Shown here: one piece after another, positions 36,401 through 49,700 of the stretch
Layout: every line of letters begins with the position of its first letter
Numbering within the stretch: position 1 is the first letter of the stretch
Assembly (NCBI GenBank): GCA_946811695.1
Contig: OX328127.1
Span: 51,402,274-51,466,273, forward strand
Origin: Gonocerus acuteangulatus
Lineage: Eukaryota > Arthropoda > Insecta > Hemiptera > Coreidae
DNA: 64,000 nt
Direction: 5' to 3'
Position numbers and translations under genes: made by a program
Notes under the pieces: model-generated
Seen by the model: the letters and a program-made list of their open reading frames with translations, nothing else
Told to the model about the DNA's origin: nothing
Database searches by the model: none

Positions 36401-39400
36401 ACAGCTCTGCTTCTTATGAGAAAATTCATTGTATACCAAAGTACGGAGCCATTACAAATTAAATCAGTAGTTGCTCCTGAAGGTGTTAAAGGATATGTTT
36501 ACATTGAATCATTTAAACAGGCGCATGTGAAGCAAGCCATACAGAATGTGGGTAATCTGAGGATGGGGATTTGGAAGCAACAGGTAAACATTAAAATCTT
36601 TATAAGCCTTTGTTCATATATTTTTTTAAAATTTTGTTTATGAAAAACATGGGGAAAATATAAAAAATTAGGGTATGGTTAAGACAACACTTATAAAGGT
36701 TACTCAATGATTTTCATCATTCAAAAGAACTCCAGTTGTAAAAACATACTGTTTATAAGAACAAAATTTCTAGTTACTCATTTCAATTCAATTTAAGGGG
36801 TAGTACTACCTTGTGCGTTAAAATCAAAGTCATTTTCTTGAATTTATAAATAAAAAAATAAATCAATATTTCATAATTCTTTATATCAAACGTTTTATAT
36901 GGGATGTAAAAGCATCAAAAAAAAAAGTTTCAATTTTTCAAAAAAAAAAAAAAAAAAAAAAAAAATGGCTGCACTGTATTTGAGAAACGGAAACGCTCTT
37001 TTTTTTTCCACGGGCGATAATCTGCAGGCGGCAATTTTTAATCTAGAACGAAAAACTAAAATTATTTTGAAAGAAGAAGGTTAAATCTAGTACCTGAAGT
37101 ACATAGGATTTTTAAAAAATATTAATTTTTTTGTAAAGGGTGACTGATTATTCATTTTCTATTAAAAAAATCATCGAAAATCGGTGATAAAATTGTTATA
37201 ATTCAATGAATCAAAAAAAATCCTACATACTTTACTAGCAAATATCATTAGGAAGCTGCAGTGAAAATGTGAAGATGATTGAGTAAAAATTGAAGACACC
37301 AGAGTATTGTCCGATTTGAAAAACATAGTTTTGAGAAAAGGACTTTAAAGTTTAATGTTCTGAAACGTTCATATTTTTTCTGTTTAATTTTTTTCATACT
37401 TTCTTGTAGTAAAAATTAAAAAAAAAAAAAAGGTTTTAATTTTGAAATGTATTCAAGGAGGACCAAAAAAAAAAACTTAAAAATTAAAAAGGGACCAATC
37501 GAAACTCGCTCAAAAAATTATCTTCAAATCAGCATCGCGTTCACTTTTAGGTATAGGGACGTCATTCGAAAAATCAAATTTTTTACCCACTTAAAAAATT
37601 TTCTTCACATAAAGACTCTTGGATATCATTTTTGATTATTTAAGGAAACATTTTAGCCCATTAATAAAAAAAAAAAAAAAAAATTAAAAAAAAAAAAAAT
37701 GGTAAAAATAAAGTTACAAGTTGGTATTGCCCCTTAATGTATTAAATACCTGGTTATCAGAATATCGTTTGTAAGGATTTATTGTATATAATGACCAAAA
37801 GATATTCTATCTCTGAGAAAACAAATCCCCGATCACAACAGATGACTAATAATTAATGAGAAAATAAATCCTTTGAAAGAGGAGTTTGTTATAATATTGT
37901 AAACAAATATTTTTCTGTTTTCCGAGAATGTTTTCATTGGTTTCCAACAATATATTTAGGCACTCTTTTGATACCTTTCTCAGTTTCTACTTAAAATCTA
38001 GTTAACCCTTTAACAATGAGGCATTCTTCATGGATTGCAATGCAAATGGTATTAATAGGCTTGAGCCCACTAGGGGTGATGGCTTTTCTTCAGAAAAAAG
38101 AGAAGGCATCAGCCTTATCCTGGCTGGAAAAGGGTGGTGACCTATAGATAAACCATCCTAAAATTCATAGATTGATGAAATTTGGTGGGGAGGTAGCCTT
38201 TGTATAGACTAAGAAAGATACCAAATATTATTGAAAAATATCAACTGATTTGTAAATTACAGCTATGTAAAATTTCAAAAATTGTCAAAAAATGCCGGTA
38301 CCTGAAATGTTTGAATTGCTATTGTGGCTCTTATATTTAAGCTAGAGAGCTGGGAGGGGTGTTATTTTAAAGCTCTTTGTACAAACTTTCTTATGACATG
38401 CAACACCATATAGGTTAGGGGGAAAAAAAATTTCTCAAATTCAAAAACAAAATTTTATTTTTATATATCTCAAAATGCGTATTTTTTAAAATTTTCAAAA
38501 TTTTATATGTTTTTCTCAGTGTATTTGAGAACTTATTCCTAAAGTTTTATGATGGGATTCCAATGGGTTCACCATTTATTAATTTTTTTTTTTTTTTTAA
38601 GACGCTAATATTTTGGACGATATACAAAACAAAATCATATTTTTAAAAACAATGAAAATACGGTAGTTGGAAAGAAAACAGCATGTAGAACTTGTTAGTA
38701 AAAACAGTACAAAAAAAATTAAACAGTAAAAACAACGCACATTTTTTATGTAGTTTGTAAACGCCAAATCACAATTTCAAAAAAAACACTGTTTTTACTA
38801 ACAAGTTCTACATGCTGTTTTCTTTCCAACTACCGTATTTTCATTGTTTTTAAAAATAAGATTGGTTAAAATTTATTGTATTGATATATATACTCCGCTC
38901 ATTTCTGCCTGTCTTTTACTTACTACTTGTACATTTTCTTTACTTATAAGTTGTATATATTTTTTAGCTGAAGAAGGCTGCCATTGTTGCAGTCGAAACG
39001 TCCAAAATACAGATTTCTTTTTGAAAGTCAGACGTTTTTCTCCTAGCCGAATCCCAACTATACCTGTCTTCGTATCTCTACAGCGGCTAACTATCTCCAT
39101 CTACAAAATCATATATGTACCTATAAATGTCATATTGCAATACATCTTCAAATCTCTTTAAAATTTTTATAAATAATCTTTTTTTTTTAATAAAAATTGG
39201 TTGATTAATTAGAAATAATAATTATAATAGTGAAAGCATTTTTATTAAAAAATAAAATAAATCAGTATTAAATTAAACTTATATTATCATTAAATTTTCT
39301 AATAACAAACAAACAAAATTGTACTTGCCTTCATTAACAAAACTACTTTAAGAAGATGACAAGTAAAATTTAATTACCTATGTCACGCAAGAAAATTATG

Positions 39401-42400
39401 TAGAAACTGGAAATTTCTTAAGTGATAGTTTTGAAAAGGCATTAACAATGTCATGATTTTTTACCAGATGAAACCGTTTAAAAATCAAAGTAATGTATTT
39501 TTCTTTTGATTATAGCTTTGAAACTGTGTCTACTATAAGATAATTAGAAAAACTCTTAATAGAGGATGTAAGAGGTTACGTAAGTGCTTCATATGACACT
39601 AAATGGTGGTTGACATATGTTTTGTATAAAAATGAAGCTTGAGTTAAGGTCACCTTCTTGCACCCTGCTGGACCTCCTCTATATTTTTCATTTCCACGAA
39701 AACCTGATGTTTTTGGGATGCCAGTTAATTATAATGGGCGCTCAAAATTTAAATAAATAATGATATATTGTATAAATTTAATCCCGTTATACCAACTGGA
39801 AGAGTTTACACACAGAAAATGATACTCAAACATCAAATGAAGCTTTCCAGGATAAGACATAAGCTACTCAGCATTACTTTTCATCTCCTTAAAGTAGTTT
39901 TGTTGATGAAGGCAAGTAAAATTTTGTTTAAGGTTTGTTATTAGACAATGTTTATTTATTTACATTTTAATGTCCATTATTATTAACTGAGAATTTTCAG
40001 ATAGGTTATCAATAAGTTACCACCCTTTTCTAGCCAGAATAGGGCTGATGCCTTTTCTTTTTTCTAAAGAAAAGCCACCACCCCATAGTGGGTATCGATC
40101 CCACGACCCTTGGCTCTGAGTGTTAAGTGCTCACACCTTGACACTCATCGCCCCCGGGCCTTCCATTACATCATTAGAAAATGTAATGATAATATAAGTT
40201 TAATTTAGTACTGATTTATTCTATTTTTAAATAAAAGTGCTTTTACTAATATAATTCTGATTCTGATTTATCAATAAATTTTATTTAATAAAAAAAGATT
40301 ATGTGTAAACATTTTAAAGAGATTTAAGTTGTATTGCAATATGACTTGTGTAGGTACATATATGATTTTGTTTTGTATATCGTCCAAAATATTAGCGTCT
40401 TAAAAAAAACAAAAAACAATTAATAAATGGTGAACCTATTGGAATCCCATCATAAAACTTTAGGAATAAGTTCTCAAATACTCTGAGAAAAACATATAAC
40501 ATTTTGAAAATTTTAAAAAATACGCATTTTGAGATATATACAAATAAAATTTTGTTTTTGAATTTGAGAAATTTTTTTCCTCCTAACCTATATGGTGTTG
40601 CATGTCATAAGAAAGTTTGTACAAAGAGCTTTAAAATAACACCCCTCCCAGCTCTCTAGCTTAAATATAAGAGCCACAATAGCAATTCAAACATTTCAGG
40701 TACCGGCATTTTTTGACAATTTTTGAAATTTTACATAGCTGCAATTTCCAAATCAATTAATATTTTTCAATAATATTTGGTATTTTTCTTAGTCTATACA
40801 AAGGCTACCTCCTCATTAAATTTCATTTAAATCTGAGATGGTAAGAAAAAACACTGTGTTGATTTGACACGGAATGACCCCAATGCCCTAGTCGTTATTT
40901 CCCATTATTTAAAAGATTAAATTATTTTATTTTTTTATTGTGGTATTACTATTTGTTTTTCTCAAATACTATTTTTTTTAAAGCAATGTTTTATGTAATT
41001 CAAATGTAAAAATATTAAAAGAAAAATAAAAGTTATTGTGATTGTTATTAAAGGTTGTTGTGAATTTTGTTTTCATATTTTTATTTATTTATTTATTTAT
41101 TTTAACGGTTTTCATAAAATATGAAAAAATCAAAGTAATTTCCTGTCTCCAAAATCTCATAAAATTAAATTTCAAGGAGGGAAAAGGTGCTTTGAATCAA
41201 AAAGAAAAATAATTTATGTACGGTTACAATTTCCATGAGGTTAATGAACTTTTGAATAAATCAATGAATGTCCTGCGCCCGTGGTATAATCCCCCCCCCC
41301 TCTGTGGAAAACAAATGTTTTTGCCTAATATAATCAAATTTAGCTGGCTCAATACGTTCAAATTAAGGAAAGAACACGTGGTCGATTGCCCCCTGACACA
41401 CTTGTGGATTGATTAATTGACCCTATGTTGCACTTGTGGATAGTTACGAATTTTTCCATCCGCACTGAATGTGTTAATACATAAAAAAGTATTCAAACTA
41501 ACATTCCTGAATATTTTTCAATCAAAGAGCATGTAAAAGATTTTAATTGAAGAAAAAGTAAACTATAAATTGTAGCAAGAATCAGTTTTTGCTATTAAGC
41601 TCCGATGTTCCAGATGCTGATGTGCCTTAATACCTAAAAAAAACAAAAAACAAAGTCCGATGTTCGTGTGGATGTTGTTATAAATGAATTACTATTTCTG
41701 AATAATTTGAATTATTATTATTACGGAATCACAATAATAAATATTTGTTCAAGGTAGGGATTGTCGGGGTTCGGTCCCTGCTACTTAATAAAACTACATT
41801 TTATCATAAAAATGGTTTTATTGTGCCGACGTTTCGGCTTGAACTTCAAGCCTTCATCAGGGCTGTAAAAAACAAGTAGGACGGTTTTTTACAGCCCTGA
41901 TGAAGGCTTGAAGTTCAAGCCGAAACGTCGGCACAATAAAACCATTTTTATGATAAAATGTAGTTTTATTAAGTAGCAGTGACCGAACCCCGACAATCCC
42001 TACCTTGCATCATCTACGGTCAACGATCTCCTCTCAATAAATATTTGTTCTTTTGCCATTTTTATGAATAACTGCTTTCTTCTATGATGGGAAGTTGGCT
42101 AAGAGTAGAGAAATACGTGAGTCATATATAAGAACAGTTATTGGTTCTGTTAATAGTTCTTGCCTGAGTAATGCCTTTATCTTGCACTTACTGGTCTAGC
42201 AATGCACTGTTAACAGAATAGAAAGTTCATTTTGTCTTTCCTGTTCTAAACTTGTTGGGTCCCTGAACCTGAATGTTCAAGCAATTTTTTTGTCAACCAT
42301 GAATTATTCCTTCAACGTATCTCATGCAAATGGCTTATGGCCTAAAAGTACATCTTGGATTATGTTGCCATATACAATCAAATAAGGTGGTGAAATATAT

Positions 42401-45400
42401 CAGCCAGTAATTTTGATTATCATTGAGCTTTCCAGCATTGTATTTTTTCCTGCTTGGATTCTTTCAAACAATTGTATGTTGCAGTCATTCATTTATAGTT
42501 TTGTGTTATTCTTGAATTTCCTAAATAATTCCGGAATTTTTTTATGGGATTCTCTTATCTCCCTTACATTTGACAAGGAATTAATATTTTTGTTCAACTT
42601 ATCATCCAGACGCTCTTCCTCTGTCGGAATGCTTTTAGACAATGTTTGATTAAAGTCTTTCTCTCATGTGCAAACAAAATAATTCAGCTTCATTACACAT
42701 ACGTATTCTACTCCTAGAAGCAGCCAATTGCTCTTTTTGTTTGTCTAAATACGCTGTCCATTCTGTTTTTTTTCTTAACTGAACCAATATGATACACAAT
42801 TATTTAATAGATTTTACCCTTTAACTTGTTTCTTAGAAGGCACGATGGCAAGCCGTTGTTGTGGATTCCCCGGAGAGGTGGTAGGTTTCCTTTCGAAAAA
42901 AAGAAAAGGCATCAGCCTTTCCTGGCTAGAAAAGGATGATGACCTATAGATAACCCGTCCTAAATATCTGTATTAATTGTAAATGGACGTCAACAATTTA
43001 AATAAATAAATATCTTGTTACTTTCCAACATGGTAGTATGTTTTGAGTTATCTTGTTCTTGCTTCTTCATATCTGTTGCTCAAGTAGAAAGATTACTGAT
43101 TTTGAATAGATGAGATGATGAAATTAACAATTTGTAGGGAAAATGACCTTATTCATTATACATTGTCACAAATACACATCATATTCAAATTGTAAGTTTA
43201 ATGTAAAATGTGTGTTTTAGATGGTGCCAATCAAAGAAATGACAGATGTTTTGAGAGTTGTCAAAGTTCAAACAGGACTTCGGCCTAAGCAATGGGTTCG
43301 CCTTCGAAGAGGTAAAAAATAATAATTTCTTCCTATGAAATATATTGGATTACTTCACTTATTATTTTACTAATTTTAGGCCCTGTTACTGATCTAATCT
43401 TCTTTTCTTAAAACACTTAACAGAATGATCTTTTATTTCCTTTAGAGAAATATTTGATGCGCTTTACTCTAATTTCCATTTCTTTGATTCTTTCTTGCTC
43501 TTAACTTTTATTAAATATTTGTAGAATTATGTCTGAAGATATTTAATTTTAGTTCTTTGAAGAAATATACTAATTAAATTTTCATGATGATTAGATAGTT
43601 AGTTTTTTTTTTTTTTAGCGAGGTGATAAAAGCTTTTTATGAATAGGAAACCTCTAATTAAAAACAAACTCACATGTTCACTGATATCTTGTAACAAAAT
43701 TTAATTAAGTAAAGATGGAATGGTTGGGATTCGGCTAAAGAAACCTCAATATGATTTTTGGTAAAAAAAAATCTATATTTTGGACGTTTCGGCTACTTAT
43801 TGGTAGCCTTCGTCAGCTAAAATGACAAGAAAAACAGAAATTAATCCAAAAAAAAAAGTTTATAATTGAGATAAGTAACAGAACTATAAATACAATTAAT
43901 TAACTTATTATAAAAGAACAATTTGGTCTAAAATTCTTAGAATGAGTAGAATGAAAATCAGAAGAAACATAACAAAAAAAAAGAAGAAAAAAGGCTATTA
44001 TATTGAAGTTTATATAAGTATATAGGTATATAGGTGCTAATAGTAACAAACAGATAAGATACTACATACCAATGGAAATGCCTGGAGGCAGATTTTTTTA
44101 CCAAAAATCATATTGAGGTTTCTTTAGCCGAATCCCAACCATTCCATCTTTACTTAATTAAATTTTGTTACAAGATATCAGTGTACATGTGAGTTCGTTT
44201 TTAATTAGAGGTTTCCTATTCATAAAAATGAGTTAAAAAGCTTTTAGATAGTTATTCGCCCGTGGTCAAATTAAAAATTGTTAATAATGTTCCTTTGAAT
44301 GGATGAAAATAACAAAATAGTTTTTTTTTCTAATTTGTGTGCATCAACAGCTAATCTTATTAATGCAATGTCAAAATAGTAATTCTATCATTTTTGTTAT
44401 TATGAAATAATTATCTAAATTCATCTTGGAAACTTAAAATTAAAAATTATAGTTATTAATATTTTTTATTATGAAGTTTTATTTTTATTATTTCAGGTTT
44501 GTATAAAGATGACATTGCTCAAGTTGATTATGTGGACTTAGCTCAAAACCAAGTTCATTTAAAACTGCTACCTCGAATAGACTACACAAGGCCAAGAGGA
44601 GCTCTAAGAGCTAACCAGGTTTGTTTCTTGTCAAGCTATTCATGCTCTTTACTGGGGGAAGAAAAACAGTAATTATTTTAAACTGAATAAATTGTTTTCT
44701 TTTCTTGGCCAATAGAGCTAATTGGCTCTTTGAGAAGATACTATTATTTCTCCTTGGAGTCACTGTCACCAAATTCCAAAGATAAAAAAAAAAATATTCT
44801 ACCATTTTTGACTGATTAACAGACTGACAAACACAAAATTCAAAATCCATAAGGCTGCAATTATTATTTTGCACAAAATAACCAACTATTATAGAATTTT
44901 TCAAATAAAAAGTGAAGAATATCTCTCCATCTTTCAACAAGGACCACATCTTAACTCTCAGTTTTGACATGGCCTTTGTATCAGTAAGTTTGTCTATGTT
45001 CCATTGGGCTATAATTAATTTTTAGGCTCCAGAAGAGGTATCCGAGGACGCGAAACATGTAGAGCCATTTTTAATATAATTACGATTTTGTTAATTTGGA
45101 CTTTTATTGCCTAACAAAGAAAAATCATTATTTCATTGTTTAGTTTTATGATATGGGGTTATTAGGACGGGTTATCTAAAGGTTACCACCCTTTTCTTCT
45201 AGACAGATTAGGTGTGATACCTTCCTTTTAGTCAAAACAAAAGATACCACCCGCAGTGGAATTCGAACCAAATATCCCTGGTTCAGAGAGATCAAGTTTT
45301 AACATTCGGGCCTTCCCATTATTGTTTAAATTAAGTATTCTATTGCCGGTATTTATGGGACGAGGTTAGCTCAGTGGTAGATCACTGGACTAATATGCTG

Positions 45401-46680
45401 GAGGACCACAGTTCAAATCTTGAGAACCCACTTAAGATTTTTTTCTTCTAGTGTCTTCGTTTGTGGGTTGGATTCCACCTCGGTGACTGTCCCTAGGCCA
45501 GCCTGTAATTAATTTATAAATGGGTACCTGCAAAGGGGAAAATAAGGCGGCCGGAGCATAGTACCACACTATCCCTAGTGCACTGTATGGTCATGAATCA
45601 GATACCTCTTTAGTAAATGCCCCTCTGGGCCCTTGTAGCCTGTTACTGGACTTATATGTAATATGTATTTACTTCCCAAAACTTATTCACATGCCTAAAT
45701 ACAGAAGTTGCATGTCTCTCTGCTAGAATAAATTCAACCTTAGGTACATAAATGTGCTTCAAATTCATTGTTTCATCCATTAGATAATATTTGAAATATA
45801 TTTGATAGTTGAGGACAATCTTTTGATGTAACTGTAATTCTATTAGAGGCCTGGTGGCCGAGAGTGTTAAGGCGTGAGCACTTAACACTCCGTTCCTAGG
45901 TTGTGGGTTCCATTCCCACTAGGGGTGGTGGCTTTTCTTTGGAAAAAAGAAAAGGCATCAGCCCTATCCTGGCTAGAAAAGGGTAGTAACCTATAGATAA
46001 CCCGTCCTAAAATTCTGAGTTAATTCTAATGGATGTTAAAATTTAAATAAATAAATAATTCCGGGCCTCCCTGTGTTCTAGTGGCTAATGCCTTAGATTC
46101 TCATGTGGGAGATGGTGGGTTCGAGTCCCATTGGCGGCAGGAATTTTCTTATCTAACAGCTCGTTGAGAAAATTCCTCGCTGAACTAGCATATCGGCGCT
46201 AATGGCCGAGATGTTGATGTGCCACACAAACAAAAAAAATAAATAAATAAATAAAAAAAATTCTATTAATTGGGATTCTTTTTCATTGCCTTTTTCATAA
46301 ACAAATATTCTTCTCATATATTTATTTAAATTTTAACGTCCATTTGGGGGCGAGGTTAGCTCAGTGGTAGAGCACTGGACTAATAAGCTGGAGGCCTGAG
46401 TTCAAACCCCGAGCAAGCACTAAAGATTTTTTCTTCTAGTGTCTTTGTTCATGGGTTGAATTCGGCCTCCCCGACCGTCCCTAGGCCGACCCAGCCTTTG
46501 ATTAATTTAATAATGGGTACCTTGGGTGCTAATGACTCTTGCAGTCGAAGCGGCCAAGGGGAAAATCAGGCGGCTGGAGCATAGTACTGACCATACTATC
46601 TCCCTAGTGTGCCGTATGGTCATGAATCAGATACCTCTATAGTATCTGCCCCTCAGGGCCCTCTTGGCCTGTTACGGGAC

Positions 46681-46744
<64 letters not shown>

Positions 46745-49700
46745 GTCCATTTATTATTAACTACGAATTTTAGGACGGGTTATCTATATGTTACCACCCA
46801 CCTCTTCTCATATATGCACTAGTATAGGGGGGCTTGGTTTTACATGCATCCTAGTTATGGTCACACTATCTTTAGCATCCCAAAATTTGGATGACTAAAA
46901 TGTATGTTACTGTGTAACTTCTCTTATAGTCTTATAAGAGACTATAAGAGAATACTGTCCAACCTCTTTGCCACTGTTCAAGAAGACTGTGCTTCTGACC
47001 TCCTAAAGGAATTTTATGTGATCAACTTTAACATTTTAGTTTTTATTTCTCCTAAATACCAGATAAGACCATCTCTTTATGAATTCTTTTTAAGTATTGA
47101 TTAATATTTTTAACAAATAACTCTGATTTTGTCTAAGGACATCGAAGCTCTAAAGAGAAAAAAGAAGAGGAAACCACCTGCTAAACCCTTTGACCAAGCT
47201 GCCATCAGAGAAATAGGCGGGGAAGTTACATCAGATGGTGATTTCTTGATATTTGAAGGCAACCGATACAGCAGGAAAGGATTTTTGTACAAAAATTTCA
47301 CCATGAGTGCTATTATTGCTGATGGTATGATTTTAGTTCAATTTTCTACAATTTTAATTTTTGAATTTTTATGTACTATAAAATAATATAAAATAATTTG
47401 TTAATTATCATCCGACAAAAATCCTCACAAACATTCTTTGTAAAAATACATAATGGACTTTATTCACATAATTGTGTTTAATATATATGTAGGATGACAA
47501 CAAACTGGTGTCATATAATTTGTGATTTTTAATGAAAATAATGAAATTTTAAGTAATATGCGGCAGGCATCCTGGACATTTACCCAGTGCACAAAAATAT
47601 AGGGATGCAATTTTAGCTGTAAGTGTGACAAAAATACTAATGTATTACATGCTAAAATAAATTACAAAAAAACGACAAACAATAAAACCCTTAAGGAAAC
47701 TAACACAAAAAACTGTTCATAGCAACGAATGAACTGTTCGTCACTTTCGATGTTTAAGCACTTATTCCTCCTCCATAGAGCATCCCATCGAACATTTCTT
47801 TAGAACTGTTTTCGTATAAAAATTAATAAGCTTTTGAATGGTGTCTTTCTACTTATGATTTTCCAACCGTTTTTGAGATATTTAAGAAATTTGTATTTAT
47901 TTTTTTTTTATTTTTTATTTTTTAACGGCGCATCTACATCTTGGCCATTAGCGCAGTATTTAAGAAAATATACAAAAATTGCTCATGTCTGTTAATAAAA
48001 TATTTTTTTTTTTTAATACTTCCTTTACTCCAAACGTAAAATTTAAATATCTTAGTTTGTATGAGTGTCAAACATCTAGGAAACATTGCAACGGAACCAT
48101 TTCAAGTCAAAACTGACTAACAACTGAACAATTGTTATGTGTAAACAATGTAATTGATGAACTTATGAGTAAATAATACTGTTATTTTCTTAATTGACTC
48201 AACAGGGTTTACTATATTTTTAGATCTTTCTGACAAAATAAAATGCAGTTTCATGCTTTAATTTTAGGTGTAAAGCCAACACTATCAGAACTTGAAAAGT
48301 TTGAAGAATCGCCTGAAGGAATAGACTTTGAAGTTTCTACTGCAAAGGAATCTGGCCCTGGACACAATTTCTCGGCCGGGGACAATGTAGAAGTCTGCCA
48401 AGGTGAATTGATGAATTTACAGGGTAAAGTCCTTTCGATTGATGGCAACCTTGTCAGTGTAATGCCGAAACATGAGGAATTGAAGGTAATTAGTTGTTAT
48501 AAATGATTATTAACCCATTCGATAGAGTAGACTGATAAATCAGTTCAAGCGCATTGATCCCCGGGGCCTGTAGACTGATACATCAGTTTGCTCTTTCCAG
48601 CGTTAGAGGACTGTGGCTTTGTTATTAGTTCTGTCCCTAGCCCCTCTACTGGCTGATGAGACATGTTCTAGTTCTTTTCCTTGCCACTAGAGTTCATTCA
48701 AATGCATTTTATACACTTGTACGGACCCTTTATGACCTCTTGTCCTTTGTCTACCTGACTTTATGACTATATCTGCCCTTATCCCTTGCAGTTTCAGTCT
48801 TCAGTCTGTTCGCTGGTTTTGCACAGTTTACTGGCTATCTTTATCTCTATCATATATTGTTTTCAATATATCAAGAAAAGTGTATAATAATGAAGAATTA
48901 TTGGAATTACTGGCTTGTAAATCGGAAAGCGATTTTAATTCTTCATCAGACTCTGACTATGAAGGAAATATTAGATAGTAGTGGGGATTACTCCGGGTAC
49001 TTCAGGTGTGAACTATGGATGATGATAGGAAACATTAAAAAAAAATATACGTATAAAGAAACAGAAACGGGAATGTAGCTAAAAAGCAGTCAGGCTACTG
49101 GGCACGTAAGCTGCCCTGGACTCTCAGGCTGCCAGGCCCGCAATACACTCGTATTAGATAGTCCCTAAAAGGTTAAAACTGTACCTTAATAATATTGCAT
49201 GCGGATGGTCTAAAAATATGTATGTGAATTAACAAATACAATATATTAATCACAGTTCTACTAGTTTTACACATTTTGTTCCTTTTGTTCCTCATCAAGA
49301 GCATTCTTTAAATATTTACTTAAATTTTAACGTCCATTTATTATTAACTACGAATTTTAGGACGGGTTATCTTTAGGTTACCACCCTTTTCTAGCCAGGA
49401 TAGAGGTGATGCCTTTTCTTTTTTTCGAAAGAAAAGCCACCACCCCTAGTGGGAATCGAACCCATGACCTTTGGCAATCTTTAAATATATTGTTACCTTC
49501 CACTACCACATCATGACAAAAGCTCAGAGCAATGGTGCCAACCAGTCAGCGGTTTTTAATTGATAAATCCCTTACGGGTGTCCGACCACATGCTGTTGGC
49601 ATTATTAAAGAGTGGCAAGGATAGCCTGGGGTTAATAGCCCAATTGTTGATACGTCGTTAAACAAAAACCCCCCCAAAAAAATCCATAGCTTTAATGAAT

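Larger units (their letters stand above)
38173..40881 (+). mobile_element. Large palindromic DNA transposon relic (2.7 kb)
   Basis: The left arm (38173-38640, continuing 39115-39365) is mirrored by 39885-40830. The right end reads GATTTGACACGGAATGACCCC. The left arm is broken by the hammerhead insert at 38641 and the right arm by a SINE-A at 39948. The centre keeps a worn protein remnant. Confidence 0.75.
41751..42035. mobile_element. 285-bp foldback insert carrying two hammerheads, 15-bp target duplication
   Basis: AATAAATATTTGTTC occurs at 41736-41750 and again at 42036-42050, bounding the insert. Its inner 41750-42007 is a near-perfect inverted repeat running CAAGGTAGGGATTG to CAATCCCTACCTTG. 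A ribozyme core lies in each arm near the centre. Long, variable target duplications fit target-primed retroelements rather than cut-and-paste transposons. Confidence 0.75.

Noticed and set aside
48857..49078. Second frame over the [12 protein letters not shown] segment
   Set aside because: The piggyBac-like N-terminal remnant lies in the other frame; this one is a shadow.
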